This document shows, piece after piece, positions 1 through 8,803 of a stretch of 60,666 nucleotides of DNA. The notes below the pieces were generated by a model. It was not told the DNA's origin. It saw nothing but the letters and a program-made list of their open reading frames with translations, and ran no database searches. Every line of letters starts with the position of its first letter. Position 1 is the first letter of the stretch. The DNA comes from Eubacteriales bacterium. GTDB lineage: Bacteria > Bacillota > Clostridia > Christensenellales > Aristaeellaceae. The stretch covers positions 1 through 60,666 of the forward strand of contig JAQWCW010000019.1 of assembly GCA_028705775.1 (NCBI GenBank), written 5' to 3'. Position numbers and translations under genes: made by a program.

Positions 1-1203
1 TTTGGTCAAGCTGGCACAGGATTTATATCCTTGCTCCTGTTCTCTTCCGCTGGAGAGAAAGAACTGAACGGCAGCAAGTGTCTTGGGGCCGACCTCAGTG
101 GCCCAGAAGGCAAATTCTTCAGAATTGCAGTTAAGATATTTTCTATGCTCCGGTGTCATATGCTCCGGATTGACAACAGGATCCCGCAGAACCCGGTTTT
201 GCCGGAGATGACTGGCAATACGACTTCCGTTGAAAAACGCTTCCACCATATTGCGAGTCAGGCGAATGCTGACCTCCTTCCCAATGACATCGAAGGGAAC
301 GGAATACCTGTTCTTTCCATCGCTGACGAGATAGTCGTTCCCGACCGTCTGCTGCAGCCACACAGCCGGTTCATAGGGCATGACAGGAAGCGGCTTCATG
401 AAGTCCTTTTCTTCATTGAGATAAGCAGAACGTCGGGAGCCGGGACGCTTCTGGAAAGGCTTATCGTTGAGCTCCTCCAGCTTTTCGGCTACAGCTTCAT
501 GCACTTCGCCCACAGAGAAGAACTTCCTGTCACGCAGAGCTGCAATGATCCAGGTCGATGCAAACTTGACAGTTCCTTCGGCCAGACTCTTGTCCTGTGG
601 ATGCCGGATACGGGCAGGTACAACAGCAGTGCTGTAATGCTCCGACAGTTCAAGATAACTCCGATTCAGAACGGTCTCGTAGCGGGTATTGGCGCTAACA
701 CCGGCCTTGAGATTGTCCGGAATAAGCAGCCTGGTCACCCCGCCGAAGTAGTTGTAGGCATGAATGTGACAGAGTAGCCAATTCTCCGTCCTCATATCGC
801 CGCAAGCTTCAGCATAGGCAAAGCAGCTGCATGGAAGGACGGCAATGAACACATAGGCCTTGGTCACATCGCCCGTCACTGAATCATACACCGGGATGGT
901 GTTCCCGGCCCAGTCGACTTGCATGGCTTCGCCAGGCTTGTGTTGGATCCGCATGGTTGCCTTCGTTAGCTTGGCCCATTTTCTGTACTTGTCGCAAAAC
1001 TGCGTCCTCATGTAGGGGACCGTTCCGGCGGTATGACATTTTTCGCTATACTCTGTCCAAAGCAGCGTAAGCGTCACACCCGGCTTTGCCAGTTCCCGGT
1101 GGATCCATGCATAGTCAGGATCGGCATGTAGGGAAGCTGCGATGTACCTCCCCGGGAAGAAGGTTGCCTGTAGCATCTCATGGGCGTTTGATTTTGTTAA
1201 CGA
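1..1203 (-). pseudogene. istA: IS21 transposase IstA, N-terminally truncated, C-terminus outside window
   Basis: An open frame runs without interruption from the TGA at 1204-1206 to the window edge (401 codons). It reads as the catalytic DDE core of IstA. The first acidic site is QVDWAG (910-927), the second is in IPDNLKAGV just C-terminal of it, and the glutamate lies in DKSLAEGT followed by STWIIAAL. The C-terminal part has the usual KPFQKRPGSR, YSVPFDV and RLTRNMVEAFFNG segments. The first in-frame ATG is at 1176 and would give a protein starting just before the segment DYAWIHRELAKPGVTL. The roughly 60-residue helix-turn-helix head expected of IstA is not found in any frame between 1204 and the proposed element end, so this copy is probably inactive, or its 5' end has been rearranged. 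The family call is firm; the pseudogene call is an inference. Confidence 0.8.
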
Positions 1204-1342
1204 TCACGCGCATGCATTCTTTATGGATAACTGCGCTTGGAGTGAAACTCCACTTGAATGAATGACGCTAGCAGTAGCTTGTGTTACTATCTTTACACGA
1301 TTCGCCGTTTCAGAGTGCACCCACCCCCGATTGTATCAACAA
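1..1342 (-). mobile_element. IS21-family insertion sequence, partial (continues beyond the left edge)
   Basis: The body of the element is an IstA-type transposase on the minus strand, so istB would lie outside the window. The right boundary is inferred. Read on the minus strand, the sequence from about 1342 begins TGTTGATACAATCGGGGG and runs into GGGTGCACTCTGAAACGGCG, which resembles the TG-start terminal regions of clostridial IS21 elements. The other terminal repeat and the target duplication are not visible, so the exact end is uncertain by tens of bases. Confidence 0.7.
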
Positions 1343-1357
1343 TATCAGCATTTCCCA

Positions 1358-1392
1358 TAAAAAGCGACTTGTTTTAACAGGTCGCTTTTTTC
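1358..1392. terminator. Bidirectional intrinsic terminator
   Basis: An AAAAAGCGACTTGTT arm pairs with AACAGGTCGCTTTTTT, giving a 14-15 bp stem with one G-U pair and a tiny loop. A/T tracts flank it on both sides, so it can stop transcription in either direction. It separates the IS element from the nucleotidase gene. Confidence 0.75.
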
Positions 1393-1407
1393 TATAGAAT
1401 CTTTCAT

Positions 1408-1442
1408 AAAAACGGCGGCGAACCGAAGTTCGTCGCCGCCTT
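1408..1442 (-). terminator. Terminator of the 5'-nucleotidase gene
   Basis: On the minus strand GGCGGCGACGAAC pairs with GTTCGCCGCC around a TTCG tetraloop and is followed by TTTTT. It lies 29 bases after the stop codon at 1471. Confidence 0.85.
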
Positions 1443-1470
1443 TGTTGCAGATAGTTTACCGCATATGGAA

Positions 1471-3123
1471 TTACTTGATGGTAATTCTTCCGGCAGGAGC
1501 AGCGTAGGTTTCGCCGATTACGCCGCCGAGCACTTCTGCGGTATAGTTGACAAGCGCATCCTCAAGCGGGATGGTGGTGTCATAGCCGGTCTGGGAATAA
1601 GCATAGCCGAAGCAGTAGTACGTATCGCCGCCCGCCGCGGTGAAGTTGTTGGTGGCGATAACATAGTCCTTTTCAGGGTCAAAGGCTTCTCCGCCAACGG
1701 TAGCAATGGTTACGCGGCTGCCGGGATTGGCAGGAGCATAATAGGTGGTGTTGGGATACTGCTCGCCCTTGACATACTCAACAGAGGTGTCAACGGTGAA
1801 CTCGATTCCGCTTACCTGCGGGAAAGCACCCAGAGCGGTAGGAGCAGCGCTGGTAGCGGCCTCAACAGCCTCAAGCAGCTCGCTACCCTTAACGGTCAGA
1901 ACCGCAATGGTGTTGCCGAACGGGAAAACAGTCTTCATGTCCATCATGGAGATGTCGCCGACATCAATGCTGGCACGGATTCCGCCGCCGTTGGTGATTG
2001 CGGCAGCAACAGGCTGAGAATATGCGTTGTTGGCAGCCCAGAGGATAGCGTCCGCGGCAAAGTCGCCGAGGTTGGTTTCCTGAGTGCGCACGCCGGGGTC
2101 GCGGTTGCCATCGAGCATAACTTCAGTCTTGGCGAATACGCCGGAAAGCTGAGCGTTGATTTCATCGTTGACAGCTGCAACCATTGCAGAAACTTCCTCA
2201 TCGCCGAAGATGGTGGGAACAACTGCATTGGAAGCGGGAATCAGCGTAGCGGTGAGAGTTTCGCCGTCAAACACGATTTCTCCGAGGTTCTGGGAATAGC
2301 AGCCGGTGCTGATGAGCAGAGTGGTGTCAGGAGTTTCCTGACCTTCAACTGCCTTCTGGTCAACGGTCTGTACGATTTCGCTGTGGCTGTGGCCGTCAAT
2401 GAAAAGGTCAATGCCATTGGTGTTGGCGATAACGTCAAGGCTGCGGTTTCCGGTGGACTCATCATCAATTCCGAGATGGCCGATGCAGATGATAAGGTCG
2501 CAGCCGGCGTTTGCAAGCTCGTCAACCTGAGCCTGAGCGCAGGCATAAAGCTCCTCGTTCATCGCGATGGAAACGCCCTTCATGAGAGCGGGGTTCGCCT
2601 TGGTGAGCGCTTCGGGGGTATCAAGACCGAACACGCCAATCTTCCAGCCATTCTTTTCAAAAATGGTGTTGGGAGCAAAGAAGGTGGTGCCGTCAGCCGT
2701 GCGGGTGATGTTGGCGGCAAGAACCTTGAACTCGGCGGCGTCGGCAAGCTGAAGCAGATTGTCGATTCCGCAGTCAAACTCATGGTTGCCGGGGCACATT
2801 GCATCATAGCCTACGGCGTTCATGAACTTGACGGCGTCGAGACCCTTTGATAGATTGATGATGGGCTGACCGTACGTAGCGTCGCCTGCGTCAAGCAGCA
2901 GCACTTCGGCGCCCGCCGAGAGAGCCAGCTTCTTATAGGCGGCAATCTGCGCATAACCCATCGAGGGCACGGACGTATCCGTGATGGCATAGCCGTGAAC
3001 ATCGTTAGTATTGAGGATAACAAGCTTGCCGGACAAGTCCACCTTCTGGTCAGCCAGCGCGACGGGCGCGATGGAGCAGACAAGAAGAGCGATGGCAAGC
3101 AGGATTGACAGCTTTTTTCTCAT
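1471..3123 (-). CDS. Secreted bifunctional 5'-nucleotidase / metallophosphoesterase
   Basis: This 550-residue protein should release phosphate from nucleotides outside the membrane (UshA/YfkN family). A signal peptide occupies residues 1-24 (MRKK, hydrophobic core, ALA-DQ cleavage site). The N-terminal calcineurin-like phosphoesterase domain has all its metal-binding motifs: NTNDVHG at 38-44, DAGD at 78-81, GNHEFD at 112-117, a conserved His in IGHLG near 216 and GHSH at 244-247. The C-terminal 5'-nucleotidase domain starts near residue 325 and carries NLGDF and NGGGIR, the substrate-binding part. Length is normal for the family. The ATG has a GGGAGG site 8 bases upstream. It has its own promoter and terminator, so it is monocistronic. 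The precise substrate (AMP, UDP-sugars or cyclic 2',3'-nucleotides) cannot be decided from sequence. Confidence 0.9.
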   Translation of the reverse strand: MRKKLSILLAIALLVCSIAPVALADQKVDLSGKLVILNTNDVHGYAITDTSVPSMGYAQIAAYKKLALSAGAEVLLLDAGDATYGQPIINLSKGLDAVKFMNAVGYDAMCPGNHEFDCGIDNLLQLADAAEFKVLAANITRTADGTTFFAPNTIFEKNGWKIGVFGLDTPEALTKANPALMKGVSIAMNEELYACAQAQVDELANAGCDLIICIGHLGIDDESTGNRSLDVIANTNGIDLFIDGHSHSEIVQTVDQKAVEGQETPDTTLLISTGCYSQNLGEIVFDGETLTATLIPASNAVVPTIFGDEEVSAMVAAVNDEINAQLSGVFAKTEVMLDGNRDPGVRTQETNLGDFAADAILWAANNAYSQPVAAAITNGGGIRASIDVGDISMMDMKTVFPFGNTIAVLTVKGSELLEAVEAATSAAPTALGAFPQVSGIEFTVDTSVEYVKGEQYPNTTYYAPANPGSRVTIATVGGEAFDPEKDYVIATNNFTAAGGDTYYCFGYAYSQTGYDTTIPLEDALVNYTAEVLGGVIGETYAAPAGRITIK

Positions 3124-3167
3124 TCCAGTTTCCCTCCCATTAAATGATGAATACCGGGGTTATTAGT

Positions 3168-3197
3168 ATTATAACAGAAACGCCGGCTATTCGTCAA
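3168..3197 (-). promoter_or_regulatory. Sigma-A promoter of the 5'-nucleotidase gene
   Basis: Minus strand: -35 TTGACG at 3192-3197, 18-base spacer, -10 TATAAT at 3168-3173. It faces the gene starting at 3123. Confidence 0.75.
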
Positions 3198-3319
3198 TTA
3201 ACCACAAATGTCTGAAAAGCCTTGACGTGCTTGCGTTTGCGGGGTTTTAACGACGATTTTACGATAAGGTTATAGAGAATTAACCTCCTAATATATTATA
3301 AATTATATACCCTGCGCGA

Positions 3320-3348
3320 TTGACAAAACAAAAACGCGGACTTACACT
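3320..3348 (+). promoter_or_regulatory. Sigma-A promoter of the Xre-type regulator
   Basis: -35 TTGACA at 3320-3325, 17-base spacer, -10 TACACT at 3343-3348, about 40 bases before the start codon at 3391. The AT-rich bases between 3200 and 3320 show no other feature. Confidence 0.7.
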
Positions 3349-3390
3349 TGAAATTGTCAATATTACGAATGATTATTTGAGGTGATAATA

Positions 3391-3864
3391 ATGGGAAAAA
3401 AAACGGGAGCTGCAATAAAGAAAGCTCGCCTTGCAGCTGAGCTTACGCAGGAAAAACTAGCAAAGAAGATTGCCGGACTATCGGCAGCCGACCTTGGTAA
3501 AGCCGAGCGCGGCGAGCTTGAGCTGACAAACGAAACGCTGAAGCGCATTGCGAAGGAAACGGGCGTTACGCAAACCTCGCTTCTTAATGCCGAAAAGAAA
3601 ACAGCGACGAAATCCGCCGCAAAATCAACAAAGACAACTGCGGCAAAAGCCCAAAAATCGGGCGTTTCAGCCGTTAAGCTGACCGCAGCCGAAAAGAGGC
3701 TTGTCGAGGCATACAGAAACGCCTCCTCCGATGACAGGAAGCAGGCAATCAACATTCTTATCGGCAAGGACGAAGCCGAAGGCTTTGATTTGGGCGATGT
3801 TCTCGGCAACGTTCTCGGCGGTCTGGGCGGTCTGGGCGAGTTGCTGGGTCAAAAAGGAAAGTAA
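3391..3864 (+). CDS. Xre-family helix-turn-helix regulator with a Lys/Ala/Thr-rich linker
   Basis: A 157-residue protein. The first ~60 residues form a Cro/CI-type helix-turn-helix (segments LTQEKLAKKIAGLSAADLGK, then ERGELELTNETLKRIAKETG). A basic low-complexity linker rich in K, A, S and T follows (about 68-95), then a short helical segment and a Gly-rich hydrophobic tail (LGNVLGGLGGLGELLG). The start is taken at ATG 3391 with TTGAGGTG just upstream; a GTG at 3382 lies inside that binding site and is unlikely. A histone-like linker behind an Xre domain is seen in clostridial regulators, but its target is unknown. The next gene begins about 100 bases downstream on the same strand with no terminator between, so the two may be co-transcribed. 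Confidence 0.8.
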   Translation: MGKKTGAAIKKARLAAELTQEKLAKKIAGLSAADLGKAERGELELTNETLKRIAKETGVTQTSLLNAEKKTATKSAAKSTKTTAAKAQKSGVSAVKLTAAEKRLVEAYRNASSDDRKQAINILIGKDEAEGFDLGDVLGNVLGGLGGLGELLGQKGK

Positions 3865-3967
3865 AGCAAGGATAAACGCTGCGGGCTTCCGCGTTAAATT
3901 ATATGAAGCGATTCGCTTGCCAAAAGCTAAATTCAGGCGCGGCGCGCCCGCATAGGGGGAATACATT

Positions 3968-5761
3968 TTGAAGAAAATTATTGCCGTTCTTTTCACGCTG
4001 ATGCTCGTGATGGCTGTTTCGTGCGCATCGGCTGATGAAACGACGGCTCCCAAGGAAGACCTTACGACCGTTACATCCGCAACCGGAACTCCGGCTGCCG
4101 CCGAGCCTACCGCTACGCCTCTGCCCTACGTATCCATGAAATACGGCGACGACGGGCAGAACGTAAAGGATTTGCAAAAGCGGCTGAGCGAAACCGGCTA
4201 TTACAACGGAACGATTTCGGGACGCTTCCGCGAAGGAACGCGCGCCGCGATAAAGAAATTCCAGACGGACTACGGAATGACCCCGACGGGCGTTGCGGAC
4301 GAGGAAACGCAGGCAAAGCTGTATGCGGTAAAATACAAGACTTTGCGTTACGGCTCGACAGGCGACGAAGTAAGCGAATTGCAGAAAATCTTTGTAACCC
4401 TCGGCTACTATAACGGACGCGTCAGCGGAAAGTTCCTTGACGGAACGCAGACAGCTCTCAAAAACTACCAGAAGGACAACGGGCTTGAGCAGAGCGGAGT
4501 TGCAACCTCCGATGTGCTTGAAATGCTGTTTGCAATCGACCTTTCGGCATATGTAACGCCCTCCCCGACTCCGTCGCCCGTGCCCGATACGACGTATCAG
4601 CGCGAGCTGTCGTACGGCTTGACAGGAAGCGACGTTCTGACAATGCAGAACAGGCTGTACGAGCTTGGCTTCTATTCAAACGCCCTGAGCGGAAAATTCC
4701 TCGGCAACACGCGCAGAGCCGTCAAGAGCTTTCAGGAGCACAACGCGCTTGAGGCTGACGGAATAGTGGGCGAAAAGACTTGGACGCTTCTTTTCTCCGA
4801 CGAAGCGCGCTCAGCAACAGACGACGCAGCGCCGACTCCCGAGCCGACTCCCGTTCCCTACGCGATTACCGTTGACGTTAACAATCAGCTGGTAAGAGTA
4901 TACGCAAGGGACGACGACGGCAATTATACAACTCCCTACAAGACCTTCCTCTGCTCCTCCGGCACAAGAAGCAATCCAAGCCCCGTCGGTACGTTTGTGC
5001 TTAACGGGCGCACGGCTCGCTGGTCGTTCTTCCCGACTTGGGGAAGCTACGCGCAGTTCTGGACGAGAATCAACTCAAGCGTTGCCTTTCATTCCCTCAT
5101 TTACAATTCCGTAAGCACGAGCGATTTGAGCGTAAAGAGCTACAACAAGCTCGGCTCAAGAGCCTCCCACGGCTGCGTAAGGCTTACCGTTGCGGACGCG
5201 CGCTGGATTTACAACAACTGCGGCGCGGGAACCGTAGTTACGATAACCGAAACCCTTCCCAAGGACGAGGAGCTTGTTAAGCTCTCAAAGCCCGGCTCGC
5301 TCAACAAAAAGAGTATGCTCCCCTACGTTACGCCCGTTCCCGAGGTATATCCGGATTACGACTCCAAATTGCAGCCCCCGCAGCCCTTCCGCACCCTCAA
5401 GACCGGCGTAACCGGCGAGGATGTATATTGGCTCCAGTGCAGGCTCAAGGAGCTTGGCTACTACGCGGGAACGATTACCGGCGGATATTACGCGGGAACG
5501 ACCGCCGCGGTTAAGGCTTATCAGAGGGATAACGGACTCAAGGTTGACGGAATTGCAGCAACAAAAACGCTCGAAAAGATATACGCCGAAGCGCTGACAA
5601 TGCCGACAATCGCCGCAACAGCCGCTCCGACCTTGGAGCCTTCCTCCACTCCCTCGCCGACGCTTGGTATGATTCCCGCCGAAACTCCCGCGCCGACGGA
5701 AACGGTTGACCCCGAGGATATCGAAATCGCCCCCGACGGCGACGGAAACACGCAGGGCTGA
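3968..5761 (+). CDS. Secreted L,D-transpeptidase with four peptidoglycan-binding domains
   Basis: 597 residues. A signal peptide (about 1-22) exports the protein. Three PG_binding_1 repeats follow at roughly 55-118, 125-190 and 212-276, each with the pattern LQKRL..GYYNG..SGxF...T..A.K.FQ. A YkuD catalytic domain sits at about 297-425 with the essential SHGCVRL cysteine motif and an upstream HS...S segment. A fourth PG_binding_1 repeat is near 475-540, and the tail is rich in Pro and Thr. Linkers are TPSPTPSPVP-like, typical of wall-spanning proteins. It should form 3-3 cross-links in, or attach material to, peptidoglycan. The start is TTG at 3968 with AGGGGG 9 bases upstream; no better ATG is in frame. 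A repeat on both sides of the catalytic domain is less common than N-terminal repeats alone. Confidence 0.92.
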   Translation: MKKIIAVLFTLMLVMAVSCASADETTAPKEDLTTVTSATGTPAAAEPTATPLPYVSMKYGDDGQNVKDLQKRLSETGYYNGTISGRFREGTRAAIKKFQTDYGMTPTGVADEETQAKLYAVKYKTLRYGSTGDEVSELQKIFVTLGYYNGRVSGKFLDGTQTALKNYQKDNGLEQSGVATSDVLEMLFAIDLSAYVTPSPTPSPVPDTTYQRELSYGLTGSDVLTMQNRLYELGFYSNALSGKFLGNTRRAVKSFQEHNALEADGIVGEKTWTLLFSDEARSATDDAAPTPEPTPVPYAITVDVNNQLVRVYARDDDGNYTTPYKTFLCSSGTRSNPSPVGTFVLNGRTARWSFFPTWGSYAQFWTRINSSVAFHSLIYNSVSTSDLSVKSYNKLGSRASHGCVRLTVADARWIYNNCGAGTVVTITETLPKDEELVKLSKPGSLNKKSMLPYVTPVPEVYPDYDSKLQPPQPFRTLKTGVTGEDVYWLQCRLKELGYYAGTITGGYYAGTTAAVKAYQRDNGLKVDGIAATKTLEKIYAEALTMPTIAATAAPTLEPSSTPSPTLGMIPAETPAPTETVDPEDIEIAPDGDGNTQG

Positions 5762-5785
5762 CGCCTTACAGAATATAAGCAAATC

Positions 5786-5827
5786 AAATCCCCGCCTTTG
5801 CTGAAAACAGTCAGGGCGGGGATTTTC
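5786..5827. terminator. Bidirectional terminator between convergent genes
   Basis: AAATCCCCGCC pairs with GGGCGGGGATTTT across a 17-base loop. A/T runs on both sides let it serve the transpeptidase gene (plus) and the leucine-rich-repeat gene (minus). Confidence 0.85.
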
Positions 5828-5876
5828 ATCAGGGAATATCATTTATATGAGGGGCTCGGGACGGTCATTGCTGCTC

Positions 5877-7352
5877 TCAGTTATTCAGCCAATCGAGACT
5901 GTCCTGTCCTTCAAGAGTATAGCCGAATCCGTTTTCTCCACACCAAAGCTCGGCATAAGAGCCTGCCTCGACAACAAAGGTAGAACCCTTCACAAATGCG
6001 TCAACCGCAATATCGTCAAGCGAAGGGCTGAGCTTGAAATCAGTTACTACGCTGAGGTATGCCTGCGAAGCTATCGCGGTTACAGTATCAGGCAGCAGTC
6101 CCTTAATGCAGAAGCCCGCAGGAATAGTATTCAGCTTTGCGGAAAGAGAAAGCGTCAATGTCGGGAGCGTACGATAGCCGGATGCGTATTCATACCACGC
6201 AGTTTCCTGTTCATCCGGCGGAAGCGTTGCCATATATGCTTCCAGAGCCGCTTTGTACTCATCTCTTTCAGTGTTTACTCCGCTCGCAAGACTTGTAAAA
6301 GCATAATCTCCCCATACGTCGATACTGTCGGTATGCGCCCATTCCACGTTTGCAGCGTCGAAGAACGCATATTATCCAACGCGGCGTATCCTGATAGAAT
6401 TTACGGCAATCGAATCTTTGCAGCCGCGGAAGGTATCCTCGTCTATCTCAGTCAAAGATGAGTTTTCCGAAATAATGATTTTAGTTATTTCTTCGCCGTA
6501 GTCATAAAACAGATTACTATTCCTGAACGCGGCTTTACCGATTGTCGTTACTCCGTCAGGAATCACGATATCCTCACGACAATAGCCGACTGCGTTTTCA
6601 AAAGCCGATTCGCCGATGGTTTTCAATCGCTCCGGAAGCACTGTTTCATTATCAAACCTAAAGCCGCTGAAGGCAAAATCACCGATTTTCGTTATGGTCG
6701 AAGCAAAAACGACTTCCTCTATATTAAATGTATAATTACTTTTGTAGGTTGCCGCCTTTTCGCCCTCGACATCGCGGTAGAAGGCATAATCGGCTATTGA
6801 GAGAATCCCTTCCGGAATCGTGTATTTATAGTTCGCATACTGCTTATATCCTTCATCAAAATGCGTGTAGGCAAGCAGCTCCTTATTACTCTTGGAGTAA
6901 AGTGCGCCGTCTATAACGGCAATGTACGGATGCGAGCCGCTTAGCTTATACTGGATTGTCGGATTGCCGACGAAAGCGCCGGCTCCGATGTTTTGAAGCC
7001 CGTCCGGCAGATTTATGGAAGAAAGCGTCGCATTCCAGAACGCCTTTTTACCTACGCTCTTAATTCCCTCGGGAAGAGTGAGCGAAACGGTTGCGAGCTG
7101 TTTCAAAGAGCGACGGAGATGCTCGCACTTGAATGCCTCGTCGCCAATCGCGGTTACATTATAGCCGTCAATCATTGTCGGAACGAATATATCGCCATCA
7201 TTTGCCTTACAGTCAAAGCCTGTGATGGTGATGGTACCATTCCCCTTGATTTCGTAGGTATACAGTCCGCTCGTTCCGCCTGCCGCCGCGAGCGCAGGCA
7301 GGGACGCGAGCAGAATAATTAAGAACATGATAAAACAAAGCACACGTTTCAT
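5877..7352 (-). pseudogene. Secreted leucine-rich-repeat (BspA-like, LRR_5) protein, interrupted by one in-frame stop
   Basis: The reading frame from ATG 7352 encodes a signal peptide (about 1-22) and LRR_5 repeats of the form LPEGIKSVGKKAFWNATLSSINLP and VIPDGVTTIGKAAFRNS. It stops at a TAA at 6372-6374 after 326 residues, in the middle of a repeat (SIRIRRVG, stop, YAFFDAANVEW). The same frame stays open for another 165 codons to 5877 and continues the repeat logic, so the ancestral protein had about 491 residues. The downstream half has no usable start: the first GTG lacks a ribosome binding site. The upstream start has AGGAGGAG 6 bases before ATG. Such proteins are surface or secreted binding proteins. 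Alternatives to inactivation are a functional truncated protein of 326 residues, stop-codon readthrough, or a sequencing error. Confidence 0.8.
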
Positions 7353-7385
7353 TATAATCTCCTCCTGAAGTGATATATTGATTTT

Positions 7386-7414
7386 ATTACATCAGCCGCT
7401 CCTCAGCATTTCAA
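7386..7414 (-). promoter_or_regulatory. Possible promoter of the leucine-rich-repeat gene
   Basis: Minus strand: -35 TTGAAA at 7409-7414, 17-base spacer, -10 TGTAAT at 7386-7391. The boxes are moderate matches only. Confidence 0.4.
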
Positions 7415-7481
7415 TGCGGGCAGCAAAACAACCATATAATGGCACGTACACTGTTTATGTATTTATAGTTAAATAAGCCGT

Positions 7482-7516
7482 ATAAAAAACATCCTCCGCG
7501 ATGTGCGGAGGATGAA
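7482..7516 (-). terminator. Terminator of the fatty acid synthesis operon
   Basis: Minus strand: CATCCTCCGC pairs with GCGGAGGATG around a short loop and is followed by TTTTTT. It lies about 37 bases after the fabF stop. Confidence 0.88.
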
Positions 7517-7552
7517 AGCAGATATGATACTGTCAGAAAGCCCCCAAAAGGC

Positions 7553-8788
7553 TTACACGCGCCTTAGCATAAGGCAGGCGTTATGCCCGCCGAAGCCGAG
7601 CGAAATCGAGAGAGCGGCGTCTATTGCGCGCTCCTTTGCCGTAAGCGGGGTGTAATCAAGGTCGCATTCATCATCCGGCTCATTAAGACCTATCGTGGGC
7701 GGAATCAGCCCGTCCCTTATTGCAAGCGCCGAAATCAGGCACTCTATCGCGCCGGCTGCGCCCATCATATGCCCCGTCATGGACTTTGTTGAGGATATGC
7801 TCGCGTCATACGCCTTTTCCTTCAGCGCAAGCTTAACCGCCTTGGTTTCAGCCGTGTCGTTAAGCTGCGTTCCAGTTCCATGGGCGTTGATATAGAGGGC
7901 TTCTGTGCCGTTATAACCGCCCTCGGAAAGCGCCTGCGATACAGCGCGCGCCGCGCCCTTAGCCTCGGGGTCGGGCGCTGTAACGTGATATGCGTCCGCC
8001 GTGTTGCCGTAGCCGACGACCTCGCAGATGATATTCGCATTACGCGCTTTGGCGTGTTCGTATTCCTCAAGCATCACGATTGCCGCACCTTCTCCGAGAA
8101 CAAAGCCGCCGCGGCGCTTATCGAAGGGAAGGGACGCGAGCGCCGGATTTTCCTGACAGGAAAGCGCGTGAAGCGCCGAAAATGCGCCGATTGCAATCGG
8201 ATGAATCGGAGCTTCAGAGCCGCCGGCGCAGACTGCGTCCGCATAGCCGTGCTTGATTGCGTGAAACGCCTCGCCGATTGCATTCGCGCTCGTTGCGCAG
8301 GCGGTAACGACTGGCAGAGTCGCGCCCTCAGCTTTATAGGCGATGGATATATTGCCTGTCGCCATATTGGAAAGCATCATAGGCGCAAAGAAGGGTGAAA
8401 TGCGCTCAATTCCGCGAGAAAGGAATACCTCGGTTTGCTGCGCAAAGGTGATTAAGCCGCCGATTCCGCTGCCGACGTAAACGCCGAGGCGCTCGGCTTC
8501 GATGTTTTCGCCGGATACAAGCCCGCTCTGCTCAAACGCCTGCTTTGCCGCCGCCATAGCGTACTGGGAATACAAATCCAAACGTCTTGCGGCGCTTTTA
8601 TCAATTCCGTAGTCCGAAGGCGTGAATTCCTTTACCTCGGCGGCAACCTTGACCTTGTTCTGGGAAGCGTCGAACTTTGAGATTACATCAATTCCGCACT
8701 TGCCCGCTTTGAGAGCGTCCCACAAAGCGTCGACAGAATTGCCCAAGGGCGAAATAACGCCCATTCCGGTTATAACTACTCTTGCCAT
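7553..8788 (-). CDS. fabF: 3-oxoacyl-[acyl-carrier-protein] synthase II
   Basis: 411 residues, normal for KAS II. It condenses malonyl-ACP with a growing acyl-ACP in type II fatty acid synthesis. The catalytic triad is visible: the nucleophile in VTACATSANAIG, the first His in NAHGTGTQLND and the second in KSMTGHMMGAAG. The glycine-rich C-terminus SLGFGGHNA is also typical. The start is ATG 8788 preceded by GGGAGG 5 bases upstream; an in-frame TTG at 8800 lies in that binding site. It is the last gene of the operon. No fabH, fabK, fabZ or acc genes are here, so these must be encoded elsewhere. Confidence 0.96.
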   Translation of the reverse strand: MARVVITGMGVISPLGNSVDALWDALKAGKCGIDVISKFDASQNKVKVAAEVKEFTPSDYGIDKSAARRLDLYSQYAMAAAKQAFEQSGLVSGENIEAERLGVYVGSGIGGLITFAQQTEVFLSRGIERISPFFAPMMLSNMATGNISIAYKAEGATLPVVTACATSANAIGEAFHAIKHGYADAVCAGGSEAPIHPIAIGAFSALHALSCQENPALASLPFDKRRGGFVLGEGAAIVMLEEYEHAKARNANIICEVVGYGNTADAYHVTAPDPEAKGAARAVSQALSEGGYNGTEALYINAHGTGTQLNDTAETKAVKLALKEKAYDASISSTKSMTGHMMGAAGAIECLISALAIRDGLIPPTIGLNEPDDECDLDYTPLTAKERAIDAALSISLGFGGHNACLMLRRV

Positions 8789-8803
8789 GTTTCCTCCCAA
8801 AAG

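Noticed and set aside
31-777. Plus-strand open frame of 248 codons at the left edge
   Set aside because: It is antisense to the recognisable IstA catalytic core and shows no domain or ribosome binding site.
1465-2850. Plus-strand open frame of 461 codons
   Set aside because: Mirror of the well-supported 5'-nucleotidase gene; the composition follows the opposite strand's codon pattern.
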